DNA of 64,000 bases from Alphaproteobacteria bacterium. GTDB lineage: Bacteria > Pseudomonadota > Alphaproteobacteria > Rhizobiales > JAJFHC01. The stretch spans positions 1 through 64,000 of the forward strand of contig JAJFHD010000096.1 in NCBI GenBank assembly GCA_021775805.1. The letters run 5' to 3'. A program made the position numbers and the translations under genes. The notes beneath the pieces were generated by a model. That model was not told where the DNA came from. It did not search any database and saw only the letters and a list, made by a program, of their open reading frames with translations. Positions 29,863 to 39,156 of the stretch are shown one piece after another (the stretch's first letter is position 1; the number at the start of each line of letters is the position of its first letter).

Positions 29863-30801
29863 ATGAGTGACAGTATGTACAGGAAAATGCGCGTTGGCGT
29901 AGTGCATTTCAAGGCTTTCCCGGGGCTGGAATCCGGGGTGGGCCCGTTGGTCGAAACCTTGGAAAAACTGGCCGCCGATGAGTTCTTTACCGCCGTCGAG
30001 GTGGGGTGGATGAAGGACTTCCAGGTGCGCAACACGGCCCGGCAAGTCCTCGACCACAGCCACCTTTCTGTCGCCTACGCCACCCAGCCGAAAGTGTTGT
30101 CAAACAAGTTTAACCTCAACTCCTTCGACCCTCGGGAACGCAATGCGGCCATTTCGGCCGTGAAGAGCTGCGTTGATGAGGCTCATCAACTTGGCGCCGA
30201 AGTGGTCCGCCTGATTGCAGGCCGGGACCCAGGCGATGAAAAGCGCGAAGAAGCGAAAAAACTATTGGTCGATTCGCTAACTCAGATCATGGATTACGAC
30301 CGCCAGAATTATGGCGACATGCGCTTCACACTGAAGATATTCGATCGCGACATCGACAAGATGAATTTGATCGGACATGCGCAGGACGCGGTTGATGTGG
30401 CACAGGAGTTACGCAAGGACTTTGCAAACTTCGGTCTTTTGACCGATCTCAGTCACTTTCCGCTACTCGATGAAAAACCTGAGATCAGTCTGCCCTTGAT
30501 GAAAGACTATCTGGATAGCGTTCACTTGGGAAACTGCGTGTTCCGTGACCGGCGGCATCCCTGTTATGGCGATATCCAGCCGCGTTTTGGCATTCCAGGC
30601 GGTGAAACTGATACCAAGGAGGTGACAGAATTTTTCTCGGCATTGCACGATATCGGGTTTTTCGACAAAACCGAACGGCCGATCGTCAGCGCTGAGGTTC
30701 GACCCGTCGTTGCAGGCGAGAAACCGGAAATCGTTCTGGCCAACGCAAAACGTGTGATCCGGGATGCATGGGTCCTGTCCAGGGCCAGTCAGTCAGCATA
30801 G
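29863..30801 (+). CDS. Sugar phosphate isomerase/epimerase-like TIM-barrel protein
   Basis: AP-endonuclease-2/xylose isomerase-like TIM-barrel pattern (VRLIAGRD, LLTDLSHFPLL, DSVHLGNCVFRD). Confidence 0.75.
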   Translation: MSDSMYRKMRVGVVHFKAFPGLESGVGPLVETLEKLAADEFFTAVEVGWMKDFQVRNTARQVLDHSHLSVAYATQPKVLSNKFNLNSFDPRERNAAISAVKSCVDEAHQLGAEVVRLIAGRDPGDEKREEAKKLLVDSLTQIMDYDRQNYGDMRFTLKIFDRDIDKMNLIGHAQDAVDVAQELRKDFANFGLLTDLSHFPLLDEKPEISLPLMKDYLDSVHLGNCVFRDRRHPCYGDIQPRFGIPGGETDTKEVTEFFSALHDIGFFDKTERPIVSAEVRPVVAGEKPEIVLANAKRVIRDAWVLSRASQSA

Positions 30802-30855
30802 CTGGCAGGTGATTTTACAAAGATAAGTTCCAATAAAACTCAGGGAAGGAAGACA

Positions 30856-31845
30856 ATGACTATCCAACCAAACAATACTCGCCGTTCCATCTTTGCAGCC
30901 GGAGCAGCAGCGGTTGTTCTCGCATTTACTGGCCTGAACCCGGCGAAAGCAGAGTTTCCGGAAAAGCCAATCGAGCTGATTATTCCGTTCGGTGCAGGTG
31001 GCGGTGCAGACATTGAAGGCCGCCTGTTGGCAAAGGAGATGAGCAAAGTTCTGGGGCAACCTGTCGTGGCCGTCAACAAGCCAGGTGGCGGCGGTGCGAT
31101 TACGTACACCCACCTCACGAATGCCAAGCCCGACGGCTACACTGTTGCCTGGAACTCGACGTCCATTCTGACGACCACCAACATTGGCAACGTGCCGTTT
31201 GACTACAAGGCCATGGATCACATCGGGCAGGTTGAGTATCAGCCAATCCCCTTCGTTGTGAAATCTGATTCCCGCTGGAAGAATTTCGGAGAATTTGCAA
31301 GCGAATGCAAAGCCAAACCTAAAACCCTGAAGATCGCATTTGCGGGCTTTGGTTCGGCAACGCATCTGTTCGCTGTGGCTTTGACCAAAGCTGCAGGTTG
31401 CGAGGCGATTATGCTGCCGGTTAAGGCACCAGAAAGAAACGCTATGATCCTGAGTGGCGAAGCCGATGCAGCCGTGCATATCTTCATCGCGCCTTTGAAG
31501 TTCGTAAAGGCAGGCAAAATGCGTTTTCTGGCAGTTTCCGGCGGCAAGAGAGATCCTGCGGCACCGGACGTCCCCACCGCCAAAGAGCTTGGCTATGATG
31601 TTGAGTTCGATCTTTTCCGCGGGCTTTCTGTACCCAGGGGAACACCTGACGCGATCAAGGCGAAGCTTGAAGACGCCATGATCAAGGCCGCAAACTCCGA
31701 AAGCTTCAAGAAGCGCGCTGCAAAGCTGAAGTTCACGCTGGCACCGCTCGGCCAGAAGGATTTTGACGCCAAACTGGCCAAGGACAATGAACAGATTGCC
31801 AAGCTGATGAAGGAAGCAGGGATCTATCAGTCAAAAGCCAAATAA
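30856..31845 (+). CDS. Tripartite tricarboxylate transporter (TTT) substrate-binding protein (TctC/Bug)
   Basis: FPEKPIELIIPFGAGGGADIEGRLLAKEMSKVLGQPVVAVNKPGGGGAITYTHLTNAKPDGYT. Confidence 0.95.
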   Translation: MTIQPNNTRRSIFAAGAAAVVLAFTGLNPAKAEFPEKPIELIIPFGAGGGADIEGRLLAKEMSKVLGQPVVAVNKPGGGGAITYTHLTNAKPDGYTVAWNSTSILTTTNIGNVPFDYKAMDHIGQVEYQPIPFVVKSDSRWKNFGEFASECKAKPKTLKIAFAGFGSATHLFAVALTKAAGCEAIMLPVKAPERNAMILSGEADAAVHIFIAPLKFVKAGKMRFLAVSGGKRDPAAPDVPTAKELGYDVEFDLFRGLSVPRGTPDAIKAKLEDAMIKAANSESFKKRAAKLKFTLAPLGQKDFDAKLAKDNEQIAKLMKEAGIYQSKAK

Positions 31846-31871
31846 CAACGTGCTGAGGCCGGCGACGTTCG

Positions 31872-31898
31872 CGGGTGCCCCTTCTATGCGGGCACCCG
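31872..31898 (+). promoter_or_regulatory. Hairpin following the TctC-like gene
   Basis: CGGGTGCCC-cttctatgc-GGGCACCCG. Confidence 0.6.
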
Positions 31899-31953
31899 TC
31901 TTCGCACTTACGGCCCTGGAAACGATTCAATCGGGAACAGGCTAGCTATCCTC

Positions 31954-32418
31954 ATGGCAATGCGTCAGCGCAACTTGATCGCTGCACTCGTGGCAATCGC
32001 ACTGGGTGTCGGTTACGCGATCCTTACCAGTCAGTTGCCGACGCGGACACTGCAGAACTCCACCCAACCGTCCTTTTTTCCCTGGATTGTTACAACCTGC
32101 CTCTTCCTGCTGTCGGGGGCACTTCTTGCCCAGAGCCTGTTTGTCCGGCCGACTGCGGATGAGATTTCCGAGAATGGTGCGGGCTCTCTGCGCATTGTCT
32201 GGATACTCGTTTTTGTCGTCTACCTGGTGGTGCTTCCCGGCTTGGGATTCGTTGTCGCCAATGTCATGTTCTTCGCCGTACTCATGGTTCTGTACGGCGA
32301 CAGGAATCCGATCAAGGTTGGTTTGTGCTCGATCGTTATCACTTTGCTGATCTTCCTGTTGTTCCGGAACGTCTTCCAGATCAGGCTGCCGACCGGCGTA
32401 GTTGAAGGGTGGATCTGA
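31954..32418 (+). CDS. TctB-like small membrane subunit of TTT transporter
   Basis: 4-TM small protein between TctC and TctA. Confidence 0.88.
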   Translation: MAMRQRNLIAALVAIALGVGYAILTSQLPTRTLQNSTQPSFFPWIVTTCLFLLSGALLAQSLFVRPTADEISENGAGSLRIVWILVFVVYLVVLPGLGFVVANVMFFAVLMVLYGDRNPIKVGLCSIVITLLIFLLFRNVFQIRLPTGVVEGWI

Positions 32419-33920
32419 TGAGCCCTGATATTGTTGACGGATTCAATCAGGCGTCAGCGTTGTCAACGCTCGCCGCGACCGCATGCGGGGCCCTGATCGG
32501 GCTCGTCGTCGGCATGATACCGGGACTGTCGATATCGACCGGCATCATCATCGTTTTGCCGATCACCTTTGTCCTTGAACCCGACATTTCAATTGCGCTG
32601 CTGCTGGGATTGTATGTCAGCGGCATGACGGGAGGAAGTTTTTCAGCCATATTGCTCAACATTCCCGGCACCCCGTCGGCATCGGCGACAACCCTGGACG
32701 GCCACCCCATGACGGCACGGGGCGAGCCGGGGCGGGCGCTGGGCATTGCGATCGTCGCAAGTTTTGCCGGTGGCCTGTTCAGCTTCGCCTGCCTGTACTT
32801 TATCGCACCGTTGCTGGCCGACATTGCACTCCAGTTCAAACGGCCTGATTACTTCAGCCTGGTGTTTTTCGGTCTAACCATGATTGCAAGCTTCGCCGCG
32901 CGCTCGCTGATCAAGGGCCTGTTGTCAGCCGTGATAGGACTGATGATTGTCACGATCGGGCAGGATCCGCTGGTTGGCACGCAGCGATACACGTTTGGCG
33001 AGGTCAACCTGATCGCCGGCGTCCATGTCCTGACCGCTCTGATCGGTCTGTTCGCCATCCCTCAGTTGGTTGAGAACCTGGGCGCGTCCCTGGCGGCCAA
33101 GCGCACGGTCAAGAAACTCACCGGCATATTGCCGCGGTTAGCTGATCTGCGCCGCATGGTTGTGCCCACGGGCATCGGCTCGGTTGTCGGTTCGTTTCTG
33201 GGAATTCTGCCGGGTGCCGGCGGGCCGATCGCCGCCTTTATCAGCTATGACTATTCCAGAAAGTTCAGCAAGACCCCCGACGAGTTTGGCAAGGGATCGC
33301 CGCAAGGCATCGCCGCACCGGAATCCGCCAACAATGCCGTCACGGGCGGTGCGCTTATCCCGATGATGACCCTCGGTATTCCGGGCGACCCGGTGACAGC
33401 AATCCTGATCGGCGCTTTGCTGGTTCACGGACTGGCGCCTGGCCCGCTGCTTTTTCTGGAGCGCGGCGATTTTGCATACGGCCTGATTTTTTCATTCTTC
33501 TGGGCGAACATATTCAACCTTATACTTGCGCTCCTGGGACTGCGGTTCCTGGTGAAGATTCTCGCCATCCCGCGCACTTTTCTGATGCCGACCATTGCCC
33601 TGCTGTGCGTCATTGGAGCCTACTCCCTGCGCAACAACTTCTTTGACGTCTACATCATGTTCGGATTCGGGATGCTGGGCCTTGCCATGAAGTGGCTGGA
33701 TATGCCGGTGGTGCCGTTGCTCCTGGCGCTGGTACTGGGGCGCCCCCTGGAGGAGCACCTGCGGGTCTCACTGATAAGTTCGCAAGGTGATCCGATGATT
33801 TTCTTTACGTCGCCATTCAGCGTGTTTTTCCTGTTGCTGGCCGCTCTGACCATCGCCTGGTCGATCTATGCCGAACGTCGGTCAAGACGCACCAGCACCG
33901 CCGGCGCAGGCGGCAAGTAA
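32418..33920 (+). CDS. TctA-like large membrane subunit of TTT transporter
   Basis: GMIPGLSISTGIIIVLPITFVLEP; GIPGDPVTAILIGALLVHGL. Confidence 0.95.
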   Translation: MSPDIVDGFNQASALSTLAATACGALIGLVVGMIPGLSISTGIIIVLPITFVLEPDISIALLLGLYVSGMTGGSFSAILLNIPGTPSASATTLDGHPMTARGEPGRALGIAIVASFAGGLFSFACLYFIAPLLADIALQFKRPDYFSLVFFGLTMIASFAARSLIKGLLSAVIGLMIVTIGQDPLVGTQRYTFGEVNLIAGVHVLTALIGLFAIPQLVENLGASLAAKRTVKKLTGILPRLADLRRMVVPTGIGSVVGSFLGILPGAGGPIAAFISYDYSRKFSKTPDEFGKGSPQGIAAPESANNAVTGGALIPMMTLGIPGDPVTAILIGALLVHGLAPGPLLFLERGDFAYGLIFSFFWANIFNLILALLGLRFLVKILAIPRTFLMPTIALLCVIGAYSLRNNFFDVYIMFGFGMLGLAMKWLDMPVVPLLLALVLGRPLEEHLRVSLISSQGDPMIFFTSPFSVFFLLLAALTIAWSIYAERRSRRTSTAGAGGK

Positions 33921-33994
33921 TGTTGGGCAAGTTTTGATGCGCCGCTCGAACGCCATGATAATTCAGGCCGCGTCATGCCGAGAAAGGACGAGAG

Positions 33995-34810
33995 ATGAAG
34001 TTTGATCTTTCCCAGATAAAATCCCTGGCCACGTTGCAGCCGGGCCAATTGCCCCTGGCAATCAACGCGGTGAAAGTTGCCGCCTCCATTCGCCCCAATC
34101 GATTTGTGATCGAAGGCGGCGACGAGACACCCACATCCATGCCACGGACGGCATTCCAGGTGGTGTATCCGGATAGAACGGTCATGCTCGATTCAGGCCT
34201 CGATCAGGCGACCCACGATTCCTTTTCCCAAGGGGAGAAAGAGCCCTACTATCCAGCCGCATTCGAAAAACTCACGAAAGCACTTAATCAGGCCGGTGCG
34301 ATCATCTTCACCCACTATCACGCCGATCACATAGCAGGCGTTGTTTGCGCGCCGAACCGTCTGGAACTCGCAAACAAGACCTTTACCACCCGTCACACAG
34401 CGCAGCTTATGGTGGAAACGCCCCACCGCCCGCATCTCGCTGTGACACCCGATGACATTCGCGACTTCATCGTCTTTGACTACGGCGATTACTATCCCAT
34501 CATGCCGGGTATCGTCATGATCAAGACGCCGGGTCACTCACCCGATTCCCAAATGGTTTTTGTCCGTTTGCAGAACGGAAAAGAGTATCTGCACTCGGTC
34601 GACACGGCCTGGAACATGCAGAACATTGTGCAGATGAAAGGCAAGGCAGCGCCTTGGGTCAAGGAGAACAAGGAGCAGATCGAGGTACAGCTAAGATGGC
34701 TGAACGGGCTTCTCAGCACGGACCCCGATCTCACCATCCTGGTTACGCACGACGACGACCAGTTGGCCAAAGTCAAAGATGAAGGCCTGGTAGGCGAACT
34801 GAGGGTTTGA
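33995..34810 (+). CDS. MBL-fold metallo-hydrolase (lactonase-like)
   Basis: IFTHYHADHIAG (HxHxDH), MLDSGLDQ, ITPGHSPDSQ-type motif. Confidence 0.88.
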   Translation: MKFDLSQIKSLATLQPGQLPLAINAVKVAASIRPNRFVIEGGDETPTSMPRTAFQVVYPDRTVMLDSGLDQATHDSFSQGEKEPYYPAAFEKLTKALNQAGAIIFTHYHADHIAGVVCAPNRLELANKTFTTRHTAQLMVETPHRPHLAVTPDDIRDFIVFDYGDYYPIMPGIVMIKTPGHSPDSQMVFVRLQNGKEYLHSVDTAWNMQNIVQMKGKAAPWVKENKEQIEVQLRWLNGLLSTDPDLTILVTHDDDQLAKVKDEGLVGELRV

Positions 34811-34814
34811 GTGC

Positions 34815-35741
34815 GTGACAGAGCCAATCAAGATACGCCTCGGCGGGTACGGCCCCCCGACCACGAGTTTCAGCCTTGCACTCCAATGTATCGGCGACCG
34901 GTTGACCGGCGAGTTGGGGGATGCCGTTGATGTCAAATACGTCTGGAACATACTCGATCTGGGATACCGGTCGGAAGATATCCTTTGGCTGGTTGAAGAC
35001 GGGTTCCTGACCCTTGGTTACCAGTCTTCAAGCTATTTTACCGAGAAAGTGCCGGCACTCGGGGCACTCGACCTGCCGTTCGTCTTTCAGGACCGCGAGA
35101 GGGTTCGGGCAATGATGGATGGCGATCTCGGCAATGCCATCACCTGCGAACTGGAAAGCAAGATGGACTTGCGCGTTCTCGGCTTTTTCGAGAATGGATT
35201 GCGGCACGTTTCCAACGATCTTCGCCCCGTTAGAACACCGGCAGACCTTGGCGGCATGAGCATTCGGGTTTTGCCCAGTGCAATACAGGCGCGAACGTTT
35301 GAATTGCTGGGTGCGAACCCTCTGACCCTGGATCTCGTGGAGGCGCTTGACCGGATTGTTGCCGGCACAATCGATGCCCAGGAAAACCCGTTAGCCAATA
35401 CCGTGACCTACGGCGCCCACAAGTTTCACAAGTACCACACCCTTACCGGACATTCCTATCTGTCGCGGCCAATCTTCCTGCATCGACCGTCTTTCGATCA
35501 GTTTCCCAAAGCGGTTCAAAAATTGATGCGCGAAGCCGTTCAAGATGCAGTGCGGTTTCAAAGAGAACTGAAAATTGCCGAGGAGGAAGAAGCACGACGG
35601 GAGATCGTCAAGGAAGGTGGCCAGATCGTCGAACTGGCCGAAGGCGAACTTGCCTTATTTCGAACGGCAGTGGAGCCAATCTATGATGAAGCCCGCAGGG
35701 CCTATCCACCTGAATTAATAAGACTATTGCCGACATTCTAG
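34815..35741 (+). CDS. TRAP transporter DctP-like solute-binding protein lacking a signal peptide
   Basis: DctP-family pattern (FEN GLRHVSNDLRPVRTPADLGGMSIRV, GTIDAQENPLANTVTYGAHKFHKYHTLTGH); GTG start MTEPIKIRLGGYG; in-frame upstream stop TGA at 34800-34802. Confidence 0.8.
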   Translation: MTEPIKIRLGGYGPPTTSFSLALQCIGDRLTGELGDAVDVKYVWNILDLGYRSEDILWLVEDGFLTLGYQSSSYFTEKVPALGALDLPFVFQDRERVRAMMDGDLGNAITCELESKMDLRVLGFFENGLRHVSNDLRPVRTPADLGGMSIRVLPSAIQARTFELLGANPLTLDLVEALDRIVAGTIDAQENPLANTVTYGAHKFHKYHTLTGHSYLSRPIFLHRPSFDQFPKAVQKLMREAVQDAVRFQRELKIAEEEEARREIVKEGGQIVELAEGELALFRTAVEPIYDEARRAYPPELIRLLPTF

Positions 35742-35805
35742 GGGATCGACCGAAACGGCGGCGCCCATGACCCAGACAACATCATGAAAGTGGAAATCGA
35801 CACCG

Positions 35806-37695
35806 ATGACTGACGAAACACAACTGTCGCAGGACATGCGCAACCGAGCTCGCGCCATCAGCGAGTCCGGCAGTCTGGATGCCGCGGTCGAGGCGGGCGC
35901 CATCGACACGATCGTCGACGTGACGCTTTCGGAAGCCCTGGTGCTTGGCCTGTTACACCAGGGCGTCAGCAAATACCTGGCAATCTTCGGACATGGCTCC
36001 ACCGATCTAGGTGAAGTTCTGAGGGTTTACGAAGAAGAGGGCGTGACCCGGACTTTCAACTGCCGCAACGAAGTCGCCATGGCGCATGCGGCCACGGCGC
36101 TCGCCTGGCAATACGGTGAAACTCCGGCGGTTGTAACATCGATCGGTCCGGGCGCACTGCAGGCCATGGCAGGTTCGCTTGCGGCCGCCTCCAACGGTGT
36201 CGGCGTCTATCATATCTATGGCGATGAAACGACCGGCGGGGAAGGCTACAACATGCAGCAGATCCCCAAGGAGCAGCAAGGACTGTTCGGGCGGCTGACG
36301 GCGCTTATGTGGCAATCCTATACGCTGCATACACCGGCAGCCCTGCGCGAGGCCCTGCGCCGGGGTACCCTGTGCGTTCATCATCCCTACAGGTCCGGAC
36401 CGTTCTACCTCATGCTCCCGCTGAACACCCAGCCTCAGATGACATCCGTGAATCTGGCGACCCTGCCGTCCCGCATGACAATGCCGCCGATGGTCTCGGC
36501 TGACGATGCAGCGCTTACCACTGCCGTTGACCAGATTCGAATTGCCCAAAGAATTGTCATCAAGGCAGGCGGCGGCACACGCGGACACGACGGTGCGCTG
36601 CGGTTGCTGGCAGAGGCCTGCGGTGGTGCGGTTGTGTTGTCGCCCGGCTCAACCGGCGTGCTGCCGGACGACCACCCGCAGAACATGCACGTTGGTGGCT
36701 CGAAGGGATCGATCAGCGGCAATCATGCCATGGAGAATGCCGAACTGCTGATTGCCATCGGCACGCGCGCCGTCTGTCAGGCTGATTGTTCCGGCGTCGG
36801 TTACCCCAATGCCCGCGCCGTCATCAACATCAATGGCGACCTCGCCGACTTGATGCATTACGCCAACACCACCGCCCTGGCCGGTGACATAGGCGCGGTA
36901 ATCGCCCGCCTGATGGACGCAGCGGAAATCGCCGGCGGGTTCAATCTGCCGGACAAGCAGGCCTGGCTGTCCGCCTGTGCTCAGCAAAAGGAAGCGTGGT
37001 CTCAGTTCAAGGCCGAGCGCTATGACGGTCCGCCAATCGACGATGATGTCTGGCAGCGCCCCGTGCTCGGACAACCGGCCGCCATCAAACTGGTTTCGGA
37101 TTTTGCCAAGGCCAACGACGCGGCAAAATTCTTCGATGCCGGCGACGTTCAGGCAAACGGTTTCCAGATTGTCGAGGACGAGCGTACCGGTGACACTTTC
37201 ACTGAAACCGGCGCCTCCTACATGGGCTTTGCCGTCTCCGCCCTGCTGGCATCGGCCATGGCGGAAACGCCGCGATACGGCATCGCCTTCACCGGCGACG
37301 GCTCCTTCATGATGAATCCGCAGATATTGATCGACGGCGTCGAACACGGTGTCAACGGCATGATCGTGATCTTTGACAACCGGCGGATGGCAGCCATAAC
37401 CGGCCTGCAGCAGGCACAATACGCCAACGGTTTCAAAACCAACGACCGGGTTGCCGTGGACTATGTCGCACTCGCCTCCGCCGTCGGCGGAGTCAAGGCG
37501 GTGTTCGGCGGCACGACACGGGAAGAATTTCAAAATGCGTTGGCTGAAGCACGCACGCACGAGGGCCTGAGCGTCGTGCATGTTCCGGTCTATTTTGGAG
37601 ACGATCCATTGGGCGGCATGGGGGCTTATGGTTCCTGGAACGTGGGCAACTGGGTCGAGGACGTCCAGGCCCGTTACACCAAGCAAAACATATGA
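35806..37695 (+). CDS. ThDP-dependent enzyme (IolD/acetolactate synthase-like)
   Basis: CRNEVAMAHAATALAW catalytic Glu region; GDGSFMMNPQILIDGVEHGVNGMIVIFDNRR ThDP motif. Confidence 0.88.
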   Translation: MTDETQLSQDMRNRARAISESGSLDAAVEAGAIDTIVDVTLSEALVLGLLHQGVSKYLAIFGHGSTDLGEVLRVYEEEGVTRTFNCRNEVAMAHAATALAWQYGETPAVVTSIGPGALQAMAGSLAAASNGVGVYHIYGDETTGGEGYNMQQIPKEQQGLFGRLTALMWQSYTLHTPAALREALRRGTLCVHHPYRSGPFYLMLPLNTQPQMTSVNLATLPSRMTMPPMVSADDAALTTAVDQIRIAQRIVIKAGGGTRGHDGALRLLAEACGGAVVLSPGSTGVLPDDHPQNMHVGGSKGSISGNHAMENAELLIAIGTRAVCQADCSGVGYPNARAVININGDLADLMHYANTTALAGDIGAVIARLMDAAEIAGGFNLPDKQAWLSACAQQKEAWSQFKAERYDGPPIDDDVWQRPVLGQPAAIKLVSDFAKANDAAKFFDAGDVQANGFQIVEDERTGDTFTETGASYMGFAVSALLASAMAETPRYGIAFTGDGSFMMNPQILIDGVEHGVNGMIVIFDNRRMAAITGLQQAQYANGFKTNDRVAVDYVALASAVGGVKAVFGGTTREEFQNALAEARTHEGLSVVHVPVYFGDDPLGGMGAYGSWNVGNWVEDVQARYTKQNI

Positions 37696-37707
37696 CAAGG
37701 ACGAACC

Positions 37708-39150
37708 ATGTATCGCGACGTTGATCTCTATGTTGCCGGCGAATGGGCGCCGGCCGCCACCGGCAGCACCAGACCGGTCACCGATCCGGCCACCGAAGAA
37801 ACCATCGGCACGATAGCCGATGCCCAGCCGGCGGACCTCGATCGTGCACTGGCCGCCGCCGAAGCCGGATTGAAGGTCTGGCGCAACACCGGTTCCTGGG
37901 ATCGCGCGGCAAAACTGCGGCGAGCGTCAGAATTGATCCGTGAACGGATCGATACGATCGCGACCATCATGTCGCTGGAAACCGGAAAGCCACTTGCAGA
38001 GTCAAAGGGCGAAACCGGCGCGTCCGCCGATCAGTTCGAATGGTTTTCGGAGGAAACCAAGCGGATCTACGGCCAGACCATCGAATCGCGCACGCCCGAT
38101 GGCCGGATGGCCGTGATCTATCAGCCCGTAGGTGTGGTGGCCGCGTTCTCGGCCTGGAATTTTCCAGCCCTCCTGCCGGCCCGCAAGATCGCAGCCGCCC
38201 TGGCCGCCGGCTGCAGCATTATTGTCAAACCGGCAAGCGAAGCCCCGGGGTCCTGTGCAGAACTAGTCCGGGCCTGTCACGATGCGGGCATTCCCGAAGG
38301 TGTGGTCAACCTTGTGACCGGCAACTCGAGCATGATTGCGGAGCACCTGATCCGGTCGCCGGTCGTGCGCAAAGTAACCGTCACCGGTTCGGTGCCTGTC
38401 GGCAAACAGATCCTGCATCTGGCGGCGGACGGCGTGAAGAAGGTTTCGATGGAGCTCGGTGGACACGGGCCTGTCATTGTGTTCGATGACGTCGATGCGG
38501 AAGCTGTGGCGGAGACATGCGCCGCAACCAAGTTCCGCAATTGCGGCCAGGTCTGCATTTCGCCGTCGCGGTTTTTCGTGCACGAAAGCAAATATGATGC
38601 GTTTGCCACCAGGTTTGCCGAAGTCGCCAAATCCATAACGGTGGGCAACGGCCTGGAAGACGGGACCCAAATGGGTCCGATGGCAAATCTGCGCGGCCTG
38701 AAGACGGCCAAGGAAATGGTTGCCGACGCGGTTTCGAAAGGCGCCGTCGTGCTCGCCGGCGGTGGCGTGCCGGCCGACCGCAACCAGGGATACTTTTTTG
38801 AGCCGACGGTGCTGGGCGATGTTCCAGATGACGCGATGATCATGACCCACGAACCGTTCGGGCCGGTTGCCCCCCTCACCCGTTTCCGCGACTATGACGA
38901 AGTCATGGGCCGCGCAAATGCCCTGCCGTTCGGGCTTGCCGGTTATGTGTTTTCGAACAACCTTGGCACCGCGACCAGAGCCTATGAAGACCTCGAAGTC
39001 GGTATGGTCGGTGTCAACGAAATGTTGTTGGCGACGGCCGAAGCACCGTTTGGTGGTATCAAGGAAAGTGGAATGGGACGCGAAGGCGGTGCCCTGGGTA
39101 TCCATGATTATCTGGAACCCAAATACGTTAAAATGAAAATTCAGGGGTAA
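37708..39150 (+). CDS. NAD(P)-dependent aldehyde dehydrogenase
   Basis: FSAWNFPALLPARKIAAALAAGC; VSMELGGHGPVIVFDD; FRNCGQVCISPSR. Confidence 0.96.
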   Translation: MYRDVDLYVAGEWAPAATGSTRPVTDPATEETIGTIADAQPADLDRALAAAEAGLKVWRNTGSWDRAAKLRRASELIRERIDTIATIMSLETGKPLAESKGETGASADQFEWFSEETKRIYGQTIESRTPDGRMAVIYQPVGVVAAFSAWNFPALLPARKIAAALAAGCSIIVKPASEAPGSCAELVRACHDAGIPEGVVNLVTGNSSMIAEHLIRSPVVRKVTVTGSVPVGKQILHLAADGVKKVSMELGGHGPVIVFDDVDAEAVAETCAATKFRNCGQVCISPSRFFVHESKYDAFATRFAEVAKSITVGNGLEDGTQMGPMANLRGLKTAKEMVADAVSKGAVVLAGGGVPADRNQGYFFEPTVLGDVPDDAMIMTHEPFGPVAPLTRFRDYDEVMGRANALPFGLAGYVFSNNLGTATRAYEDLEVGMVGVNEMLLATAEAPFGGIKESGMGREGGALGIHDYLEPKYVKMKIQG

Positions 39151-39156
39151 CAGTCA

